Source of the DNA: Flavobacteriales bacterium
GTDB lineage: Bacteria > Bacteroidota > Bacteroidia > NS11-12g > UBA9320
NCBI GenBank assembly: GCA_020635395.1
Contig: JACJZV010000001.1
Location: 1,406,551-1,470,550, forward strand
Direction of reading: 5' to 3'
DNA length: 64,000 nt
A program made the translations under genes and the position numbers. Position 1 is the stretch's first letter, and each line of letters opens with the position of its first letter. Below the pieces are notes generated by a model, which had not been told where the DNA came from, ran no database searches, and worked only from the letters and a program-made list of their open reading frames with translations. Of the stretch, positions 8,463-15,938 are shown piece by piece.

Positions 8463-8878
8463 TTCAAACCTCCTTTCGCTGCTTTTGAAACCTGTGTTTT
8501 GGCCGATTCCTCTTTGGTAGAAGAGGTGTCGGCTTTAAGGGTTTTCACTTCGGTAATCTCCACATCTACCTCCATGGGCTGTGCGGATGTTAGCGATGTT
8601 TTTGTTGCGGTAATCTCCTCCGTCCATTTTTGAGTGTAATAGGAGATAATGTACAAGTCATCGCCCACCACCTGAAGCAGTTGATGGTTTTCCATCTCCA
8701 ACAAGTTGAGGTCTTTGGGCAATGTATTACCGTACTTTTTTTGAATGATTTGGATAAGTTCCTTACGGGTAAGGTAATCCAAGAGGGTGGGGCTGATGTT
8801 GGCAACTTTGTCGCCGCCGGCCCGTTTGCGTAGCACCGATGAAAACAATTTCATCAATGCGTGTTGATGTTCTAACAT
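8459..8878 (-). CDS. Hypothetical protein, shorter paralogue
   Basis: 139 residues from the ATG at 8878 (MLEHQHALMKLFSSVLRKR). I prefer this start to an upstream one because it aligns with the paralogue at 7836-8462. It has the shared domain (LTRKELIQIIQKKYG ... DDLYIISYYTQKWTEE) and then a low-complexity Thr/Lys/Glu/Ala-rich tail (about residues 95-139). The tail probably is disordered. Function unknown. It is translationally coupled to the downstream paralogue. Confidence 0.6.
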   Translation of the reverse strand: MLEHQHALMKLFSSVLRKRAGGDKVANISPTLLDYLTRKELIQIIQKKYGNTLPKDLNLLEMENHQLLQVVGDDLYIISYYTQKWTEEITATKTSLTSAQPMEVDVEITEVKTLKADTSSTKEESAKTQVSKAAKGGLK

Positions 8879-8904
8879 AACGTAAAAAATTATTAAGTGA
8901 AACT

Positions 8905-9489
8905 TTAGGTGTGATAGTCTATCACAACAATCCAATGTTGGTTGAAATACTCAGCTTTATCTTTGATGATATCTTCCAAAAAAAATTCTTCTCTCAGAAC
9001 GGCATCAAAAACTTCTATTTCATCGGTGCTGTCCATATAGTCCATCAGATTTTTGAGTATTTCTTCGGTAAAAAGTTGAGCATCGTCTTCATAACCCAAA
9101 TCCGTGTACTTGGTTCGCGAATATGGGTTGTCATACAAGCCCCCAAGTTCTTGCCACAGGTTTTGAAGATGTTCTTGATTTTCCTTAATCACGCTTTGCG
9201 GTATGCCCATGTCGGTAACTTCTGCACCCAAGGTTAAAAGTAAATCAGATGCTTTGGAGAAAAATGGACGGTTGGGTGTTGTTAAAACGCCACTCCACCT
9301 TCCTCCAATAACAAACCAGTCGGATTTGCCTGAACCGAAGTACCCCTCGGTATGAGCAAATCCTTCTTCACAAAGACAGTCATAAGCAAAGCTTCTGGCT
9401 TCTTCCGAAGTGTGTGCTTGGTCGGTGGGAAATGTTGGTGGAGGTGTACAAAGAGCAGGCCTATGACGAGAAGGTGGTTCTTTCTGAAA
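8905..9489 (-). pseudogene. 5'-truncated gene fragment of the cargo operon
   Basis: The frame ends with a TAA at 8905 and is open upstream to an in-frame stop at 9490-9492, but no ATG lies in the conserved part. Coherent protein sequence runs from about 9430 down: AHTSEEARSFAYDCLCEEG, YFGSGKSDWFVIGGRWSG, RPFFSKASDLLLTLGAE, then the acidic C-terminal half. Upstream of this the frame runs antisense into the serine recombinase remnant, so the true N-terminus appears to have been lost in a rearrangement near 9420-9440. A product could still start from TTG at 9231. The DWFVIGGRWSG motif is striking, but I cannot assign a family. Confidence 0.5.
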
Positions 9490-9800
9490 TCAACAAACTC
9501 AAACAAAAAATTGATGTACTGGATGAACGGTTTGCGTTTGGGCAAATAGAAAAAGAACTGTACGACAAAGTGGTTTCTAAAGAAAAAAAGGCAATGACCG
9601 ATTTACAGAAACGCTTACTCCAAGCAAGTCCATCATCCATTCCAAAAATCGAACAGGGAATCGAAGAATCACTTCAATTGGCTCTGAATATTCACACGCT
9701 CTGGCAGGATGGCGATGTCTATCAACGCCGGAGGCTGCAAAGTCTGATGTTTCCAAAGGGGCTTGGATATAATTTATCAAAGGATGCTTTTGTGGTGTAG
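9432..9800 (+). pseudogene. C-terminal remnant of a large serine recombinase
   Basis: About 120 residues remain. A coiled coil (VVLSEINKLKQKIDVLDERFAFGQIEKELYDKV) is followed by the characteristic end RRRLQSLMFPKGLGYNLSKDAFVV. Large serine recombinases of Bacteroidota mobile elements typically end with such a coiled coil plus a LQxLxFPxG motif. The catalytic resolvase domain and the zinc-ribbon region are absent, so this is a stub that marks a former integrating element. Its 5' end abuts the truncated antisense gene. Confidence 0.7.
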
Positions 9801-9901
9801 GTGGTAGATGGAATGATTGGGGAGATTTGTGGGGGTAATATATTTTTAAAATCTTAATCCGCGTTTAAATTGTTTTCCTTTCTTTGAGAAAAATTTTAAA
9901 A

Positions 9902-12900
9902 ATGACCTCAACTGAAACGCTCAATTACCGATTTAAGAATGAACATCCGTACTACTTTGGGGCATACCTCAATATGGCAAGGAACAACCTCTATCTTACG
10001 CTTGCTCATATCGCAGATTTAAACAACGTCAGCCACCCTAACGGAGATACAGAATGGCGAAGACCTCCACTCATTCAAAAACTTAATCAAAACGAACAAC
10101 CAGACACGGTCAGTAAGATAATTGAAAAAATAGATACGCACTTGCCCTTCGTTCAATCATTTATAAGAAGTGAGTTACGCTATGAACAAAAGCAAAGTAA
10201 CAACAACGCACAACGTCTTCCGTTACCGTCTGATTATTACAAGATTATTACGGAAATAGTAGATGTGATTAATGATCTTCGGAACTTTTACGTTCATTCC
10301 AATCATCAACCTATTCAAGTTAAACTAAAAACAATCAAATGGTTAGAACACCATTTTGATGTTTCAATCAGAGAAGTTGCAGAACGATATCAAATTAAAG
10401 ATGATAAACTTGAAACTGGTTTGTCGTTTCTACGTCGCAGAAAAGGAAAGGATGAAAATCCTGATTTTAAATACTCATTTAAGGATCGAGATGATAATAT
10501 CACGGAAAAAGGGCTTGCCTATCTTATTTGTTTATTTCTTGAAAAATCGTATGCATTTAGATTTTTATCAAGGATAAAGGGATTCAAACGAAGCGAAGGC
10601 TTTTTTAGATATACCAAAGAAGTTTTTTCATCGGGAGCCATTCGAATTCCGAAACCACGGCTTAAAAGTGATTTTTCGGAGAATGCACTGTTTTTGGATG
10701 TTTTGAATGAATTGGGACGCTGCCCAAGAATGTTGTATGCTCATTTATCGGAAACAGACAAAAAGGAATTTCAAGTTTTGGATGAGCAAGTCGAGAACCC
10801 AGACGACGATTCAATTTCTAAACTAGTGCGTGGTACTGACCGATTCAATCATTTTGCCATGCGGCTTATCGATGAAAATAACTTATTTGAAAAACTTCGA
10901 TTTCAAATAGATTTAGGTACTTATTATTTTAAAGAAGGCTACGAAAAAAATATTAATGGCGAAAATCGAATTCGGCATCTGAACAAACGCATATAAATCG
11001 TATGGTAAACTTTCAGAGTTTGCCGAGGATAATAGAACTGACAATTGGAAAGAACTTGCCCAAAAAACTCATTTGAAACAAAAAGCGGAAACAGCACAAT
11101 ATATTGTAGATACCAATCCGAGGTACAATATAAATGACTCTTGGATTATGCTAAAGAAAGTAGATCCAAAAAACACAGTCAAGTGGCCAAAAACTCATTT
11201 AGATGACTTGTCAAGAGAATTTAAACCGAAAGCAGAACAACCTAACTTTTGTTTGAGCACCTATGAACTCCCTGCAATATTGTTTTACGAGTTTTTGTGT
11301 AAGAAATACAGCATTAAAGTGTCAAATGCTGAAGGAGTAATTATCGGACACGAACGAAGCTATAACAGTCTCATTGCTGACATTAAAGGTGGAAGTTTAT
11401 TACCATTGTTCGAGATACCACTTTATAATAAAAACAGCAGTTATAACAAAATGGGTGTAGATTTACAATTTGAAAATGAAATTGACCATCGATTTTCTGA
11501 ATTGGAACATACGCTTCAAAAATATAATCTTGAAATAGAACATATCCCAAGAATAGTAAGAAACTATTTGCTAAACCTAACCCATGTTTCTGTGAAAGAA
11601 AAAGCAAAAACCAGATTAAAAGAATTGCAAAATGAGTGTGACGCATTGCTTGATAGACACGAACGATTAGTGATGAAAGTAAAGCAATCTCCCAAGGAGG
11701 GTAAACGAAAATTTACCGAACTGAAATCAGGCAATATTGCTGATTTCTTGGCAAGAGATATATTGTTTTTACAACCTGCTGTTGAGATAAATAAAGGAAA
11801 AGCTAATTCGACTGAATTTCAAGTTTTGCAAGCCAATTTTGCTTATTTTAATCGGGATAAATACAAACTTTTTGATTTTTGGAAAAGTTTAAATTTGATT
11901 AATTCAAAAAATCCTCATCCATTTTTGAAAGAAATGAATCCTGCAAATTTTCAAAACATCCAGAGTTTCTATAAATCGTATCTTCAAAAAAGAAAGAATT
12001 ATTTCGGAAAATGTCTCACAACTTCCGGGTTTGAAAACTTACACTTTTTGCGTATTCGTGAGACCCCAACTATCAAAGAACAAATTGCGAACAGGTTCGA
12101 CAATGTGCCCTTTAATATTCCAAGAAAACTATTTACTTCTCATATTTTGGATATATTAAAAACCAAAGGAACATCTGCGTTGAAAGAGGCATTGGGAAAT
12201 GCAAGGAATCTAAATGTTTCGTTTATGATTAAAGCATTTTTTGAATTTGAACTGCAAGACAATGGTCAGCCATATTTTCAATATAAACGCTCTTATGATT
12301 GGATAAATAAACTTGAAGACACAAGAACAAAAAAGCAAAAGTTTATTCCGCTTAAAAAACAATATTATCATCTCACAGAACTTGAAAAAGGAGTAGATAA
12401 TTGGAAAAACAAGATGAACCAAAAACCTGAAGCTACTGATAATGAGATAGCTATAAAAGGAAATCTTCTAAAACTTTACAAGCAGTTTGAAGACAATGAA
12501 AAACAATTGCGTTTAACCCAACTTCAAGATAGAGCACTGTTTTTGAGCCATACTTTACTAAGCACGTGTACCTCTGCTCATTTTGTACCCGGAGAAAATG
12601 ACTATCAGTTAAAAAATATCAAAAACCTATTAAATAAATCCGGCAAGATAGAAGTGTCCATTCCATATCAAGTAATTGATTATGTGGACAAAGAAAGAAA
12701 ATTGGAAGGTTCTAAAATTATCTTTCAGAACGATCTACGTAGAAAAAACTTTGGTGATTTCAGACGATTTATGAAAGACAGAAGAATAAATGACTTGCTG
12801 CCCTATTTCAATGACTCACGAATAGAAAGAGGCCGTGTGGAAGCCGAACTCACAAGATACGACGAATTGCGAGAGGATTTTGCAGAAATCTTGTACCGAT

Positions 12901-13184
12901 TTGAACAGAATGTAATCCATAATCATAAGCATAGCTTTGGAGATTACTTTGTAAATCATACAAAAAACTACATTGGATTTCTTGAAGTTTTAGAAATTTA
13001 CAAAAACCAACGAAGCGTATCTGATGAAGAAGCAGATATGATGCGATGGATACGCAATAGCTTTGTACACAATCAGTTTCCTTCCATTTTCCTGTTCGGC
13101 TCACGGGTTGATGACTCACAAACAAACTTGTTCATTGACCAAATTTATAACATTGTAAAACCGCTTTTTTATGCAAATAATTAA
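9902..13184 (+). pseudogene. cas13b: Cas13b, type VI-B CRISPR RNA-guided RNase, interrupted by a +1 frameshift
   Basis: The first frame runs from ATG 9902 to a TAA at 10994-10996. The second frame is open from 10983 to the TAA at 13182-13184. Skipping one base near 10994 joins NKRI to KSYGKLSEFAEDN and gives a 1093-residue protein, a normal Cas13b length. The N-terminal HEPN motif is RNFYVH (R127, H132) and the C-terminal one RNSFVH (R1051, H1056 in repaired numbering), placed near both ends as in Cas13b. The family uses a crRNA to find target RNA and then cleaves it and bystander RNA. The gene is followed by a csx28-like gene and a matching array. If the break is real, each fragment keeps only one HEPN half. 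A TTG at 11073 is the only start-like codon before residues conserved in the second half. Confidence 0.9.
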
Positions 13185-13713
13185 TATGATACTGCTTTGC
13201 CAAACCCAATCGAACGGGATAGATTGGTTTAAAATTATCGAAATGCTCATCCCAGTTTTGGTAGCCATTTTAGCATTTTGGTTTGGGCTTAGGAGGCTTA
13301 AAAAAGAAACCAGCATATTGGTACAAAGAAAAAAACTGGATACAACCATAGAGAGCTACCAGGAATGTTGGAAACTACTCAGGTATATGACACCTACTGA
13401 AAACAGAGACAGCATTTTGAGATTTGAAAAAAACAAGAATGAAACCCAGTGGTTTGCCAGATTAGAGAATGGCCAATTGTTTCTCGATGAACTTACCGCC
13501 GTGTTTTATGAAAAGGGATATGGCTTGTTTTATTCCAAAGACATAAAAGAAAAACTGTTTGAGTATCGAAGCATTTTATATGGTTTGCTATTAAAGGAAA
13601 AAGGTAAGCAAGAGGTGCAACTTACCAATGAAAATATGATAAACCGAATGTCGCAATTGTACGATGAGTTAAACAATATTTTAAAAGAAAAATTAAGTGA
13701 AACAGCGAATTGA
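13171..13713 (+). CDS. csx28: Csx28-like small membrane accessory protein of type VI-B
   Basis: 180 residues starting at ATG 13171, overlapping the cas13b stop by 14 bases; a second ATG at 13186 directly after that stop is also possible. One N-terminal transmembrane helix (MLIPVLVAILAFWFGL, about residues 25-40) is followed by a basic stretch and an all-helical cytosolic region. Size, single membrane segment and position between cas13b and the array match Csx28, which enhances Cas13b interference in subtype VI-B2. The multi-pass Csx27 of VI-B1 does not fit. The protein contains no histidine, so the divergent HEPN RxxxxH motif described for Csx28 is absent. The call rests on context and topology more than on sequence identity. 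Confidence 0.68.
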   Translation: MQIINMILLCQTQSNGIDWFKIIEMLIPVLVAILAFWFGLRRLKKETSILVQRKKLDTTIESYQECWKLLRYMTPTENRDSILRFEKNKNETQWFARLENGQLFLDELTAVFYEKGYGLFYSKDIKEKLFEYRSILYGLLLKEKGKQEVQLTNENMINRMSQLYDELNNILKEKLSETAN

Positions 13714-13788
13714 AATAAATATTTGCCATTTTTATAGGTGAAAATATTGATATAAGACATTGAATACCAATCGATAACAAGCACCTAC

Positions 13789-14286
13789 GTTGTAGAAGCC
13801 TGCATTTTGAAAGGTATTCACAACAGGAGGGCGTATCGGATGCATCTGGTATGTGTTGTAGAAGCCTGCATTTTGAAAGGTATTCACAACTGCCCAGTAT
13901 GGAGCCCCCGATTCCATTCGTTGTAGAAGCCTGCATTTTGAAAGGTATTCACAACGCTATGGCCAATTTTCATTTTCACCATCTTGTTGTAGAAGCCTGC
14001 ATTTTGAAAGGTATTCACAACTGGTCTAATTTAGAATATTCGAGCCTAATTGTTGTAGAAGCCTGCATTTTGAAAGGTATTCACAACTGAGAAAACTTTA
14101 GAACTTGACGAAAGAGTTGTTGTAGAAGCCTGCATTTTGAAAGGTATTCACAACGCTTCCGGGTTTGCCTTTTTCAATACATCCGTTGTAGAAGCCTGCA
14201 TTTTGAAAGGTATTCACAACTAAGGGTAGCAAGGAGAGTAAATAGAAAAAGTTGTAGAAGCCTGCATTTTGAAAGGTATTCACAAC
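13789..14286 (+). CRISPR. Type VI-B CRISPR array: 8 repeats of 36 bp, 7 spacers
   Basis: Repeats begin at 13789, 13855, 13920, 13986, 14052, 14119, 14185 and 14251. All eight copies are identical, start GTTGTAGAAGCC and end GGTATTCACAAC. Spacers are 30, 29, 30, 30, 31, 30 and 30 nt and differ from one another. The GTTG...CAAC ends with a T-rich centre are the form of known Cas13b direct repeats. In that family the repeat sits 3' of the spacer in the crRNA. The array lies 75 bases downstream of the csx28-like gene and reads on the same strand. No cas1/cas2 is present. Confidence 0.97.
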
Positions 14287-14318
14287 ACTTATTTGTAAAA
14301 ATTTTGTTCGCTAACGGT

Positions 14319-14462
14319 TTACAAATTGATTTTACGATGATTAATGGCGTAAGCCATCAAACATTTGTCTGTCTTGGGATTAATTCTCTGTCCTGTAATT
14401 TCTAAAATATACTGGACAAGATGTTGCTTTTTGATTTTTTTACCCCAAGGCGAATCGAACAT
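14319..14462 (-). CDS. Small unrecognised ORF downstream of the array
   Basis: 47 codons from ATG 14462 to TAA 14319, starting MFDSPWGKKIKKQHLVQYI and ending MAYAINHRKINL. It looks protein-like but matches no family I know. It may be a decayed remnant, because its first codons lie in a short sequence repeated twice more nearby. It is the only candidate gene between the CRISPR array and tRNA-Glu. Confidence 0.25.
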   Translation of the reverse strand: MFDSPWGKKIKKQHLVQYILEITGQRINPKTDKCLMAYAINHRKINL

Positions 14463-14574
14463 TTTTCAATCTTACAACCCTCTGTATCAAAGACATATAA
14501 ATTATGCCAACTCAATGTTCGATTATAGCTTCTAAAATTGTACTATCAACTTAAACCAATAATCGAACATTTTT
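14453..14574. repeat. Three copies of AATCGAACATT, one inverted
   Basis: The 14-mer AATCGAACATTTTT occurs at 14453-14466 and again at 14561-14574. Between them, AATGTTCGATTAT at 14514-14526 is the exact inverted partner of 14559-14571 (13-bp arms, 32-nt loop). It could be a hairpin, a protein-binding site set or a recombination remnant. The rest of the 14287-14651 gap shows only the small ORF and the tRNA terminator. Confidence 0.5.
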
Positions 14575-14616
14575 GACCACGTGTAACTCTTTGATAATCA
14601 CCAAAATACAGCCAAT

Positions 14617-14647
14617 AAAAAAAGGTGTACTTGAATGTACACCTTTT
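14617..14647 (-). terminator. Rho-independent terminator of tRNA-Glu
   Basis: Stem AAAGGTGTAC (14621-14630) and GTACACCTTT (14637-14646) with loop TTGAAT. On the minus strand it is followed by a run of T, directly downstream of the tRNA 3' end. Confidence 0.8.
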
Positions 14648-14651
14648 AAAG

Positions 14652-14723
14652 TAGCCCCTAGGGGAATCGAACCCCTCTTTCCAGGATGAAAACCTGGCGT
14701 CCTAACCGATAGACGAAGGGGCC
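14652..14723 (-). tRNA. tRNA-Glu (anticodon TTC)
   Basis: The minus strand reads GGCCCCTTCGTCTATCGGTT at the 5' end, has anticodon loop TTTTCAT (anticodon TTC) in stem CCAGG/CCTGG, and T-loop GGTTCGATTCC. It ends AGGGGCT plus the discriminator A, which pairs the 7-bp acceptor stem. The CCA end is not encoded. tRNA genes often serve as insertion points, and this one borders the accessory block. Confidence 0.96.
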
Positions 14724-14833
14724 ATCATCTTTCTAAAATAAGCATGTGCTTACCTTAGTCACACCCCCGTTTTTTGAGGCTGCAAAGAAAAGAAATTTCA
14801 TTTTATTTATGCAACAATTTTTTTTAAAAAAAT

Positions 14834-14841
14834 TACTTTTG
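14834..14841 (+). promoter_or_regulatory. Bacteroidota -7 element upstream of gap
   Basis: TACTTTTG matches TAnnTTTG, the -7 consensus of the phylum's primary sigma factor. It lies 47 bases before the gap ATG. No clear -33 TTTG is visible. Confidence 0.45.
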
Positions 14842-14887
14842 CCGCACTGATTCAATTTTAAAATTATTTTTATCCTAAATTTCTAAA

Positions 14888-15871
14888 ATGAAAGTTGCAA
14901 TTAATGGTTTTGGACGTATTGGCCGACTGGCTTTTAAATGTCTCTTAGAAAAAGAAAATGTGGAAGTTGTAGCCATCAACGATTTGACTGATAACGCCAC
15001 GCTTGCTCATTTACTAAAGTATGACTCTGTTCATGGAAAGTTTAACGGAACGGTATCTTCTACCGACGAATTTTTGATTGTGAACGGCAAGCAAATACAT
15101 GCTATGGCCGAACGCGACCCTGCTGCTTTGCCGTGGAAAGAACTGGGTGTGGACGTAGTGTTAGAAAGTACCGGTCGTTTTACAGATAGAGAAACTGCCG
15201 GAAAACACCTTACTGCCGGAGCTAAAAATGTAGTTATTTCCGCCCCTGCAAAAGGCGATATTAAAACGGTTGTTTTGGGTGTGAATGACCAAGTTATCGA
15301 TGGTTCGACAGATATTTTGTCGAATGCCAGTTGCACCACAAACTGCCTTGCACCAATGGTAAAAGTATTGGACGAAGCTTTTGGCGTTGAAAGCGGTTTT
15401 ATGAGTACTATTCATGCATATACTGCCGATCAAAATTTGCAAGATGCTCCTCATAAAGATTTAAGAAGAGCAAGAGCTGCGGCATATAGCATTGTTCCAA
15501 CCAGCACCGGTGCTGCCAAAGCCGTTGGATTAGTTTTGCCTCATCTTGCCGGAAAATTAAACGGAAATGCTTTGCGTGTTCCAATTCCAGATGGCTCTGC
15601 TACAGATTTTGTTGCCACACTTAAAACAGAAGCAACTGCCGAACAGATTAATGCTGAATTTAAAAAAGCAGCCAATGGAAGCTTAAAAGGCATCTTAGAA
15701 TATACCGAAGATCCGATTGTTTCTATTGATATTGTTGGAAACCCACATTCGTGCATTTTCGATTCGTTGAGTACAATGGCTTTTGGCAAAACTGTCAAAA
15801 TTCTTGGCTGGTACGACAATGAGGCCGGATATAGCAATCGTATTGCCGATTTGATTAGCCGATTGGGTTAA
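14888..15871 (+). CDS. gap: Glyceraldehyde-3-phosphate dehydrogenase, type I
   Basis: This 327-residue cytosolic enzyme converts glyceraldehyde-3-phosphate, phosphate and NAD to 1,3-bisphosphoglycerate in glycolysis. The NAD-binding motif NGFGRIGR is at residues 6-13. The catalytic nucleophile is C149 in SNASCTTNCLAP, with the downstream HAYTADQ motif containing the catalytic His. A Bacteroidota -7 element precedes it and a strong hairpin terminator follows. It is a single-gene unit. Confidence 0.96.
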   Translation: MKVAINGFGRIGRLAFKCLLEKENVEVVAINDLTDNATLAHLLKYDSVHGKFNGTVSSTDEFLIVNGKQIHAMAERDPAALPWKELGVDVVLESTGRFTDRETAGKHLTAGAKNVVISAPAKGDIKTVVLGVNDQVIDGSTDILSNASCTTNCLAPMVKVLDEAFGVESGFMSTIHAYTADQNLQDAPHKDLRRARAAAYSIVPTSTGAAKAVGLVLPHLAGKLNGNALRVPIPDGSATDFVATLKTEATAEQINAEFKKAANGSLKGILEYTEDPIVSIDIVGNPHSCIFDSLSTMAFGKTVKILGWYDNEAGYSNRIADLISRLG

Positions 15872-15890
15872 TCTAAAAGTTATTAAAAGT

Positions 15891-15920
15891 AAAAAGCCGA
15901 CTTTTAAGTCGGCTTTTTTT
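15891..15920. terminator. Intrinsic terminator between gap and the convergent secreted-protein gene
   Basis: Arms AAAAAGCCGACTT (15891-15903) and AAGTCGGCTTTTT (15906-15918) pair perfectly and have a T tract. It can serve both convergent genes. Confidence 0.85.
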
Positions 15921-15938
15921 ATGCTCGTTAACTTGAGC

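Noticed and set aside
9282..9545. Minus-strand open frame of 87 codons
   Set aside because: A different frame of the same strand (8905-9489) carries coherent protein sequence; this one is a shadow with Pro/Lys-rich random composition.
10983..11001. Programmed +1 frameshift in cas13b
   Set aside because: No clear slippery site, upstream Shine-Dalgarno-like stimulator or downstream hairpin is visible; recorded as a disruption instead.
11073..13184. A separate protein starting at TTG 11073
   Set aside because: Sequence upstream in that frame (from 10983) continues the Cas13b family pattern, so the true protein reads through the junction; an independent start there would lose it.
13622..14283. 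Several open frames across the array, with repeated VVNTFQNAGFYN or VVEACILKGIH peptides
   Set aside because: They are read-through of the CRISPR repeats; the 36-bp repeat is a multiple of three, so it yields repetitive pseudo-peptides.
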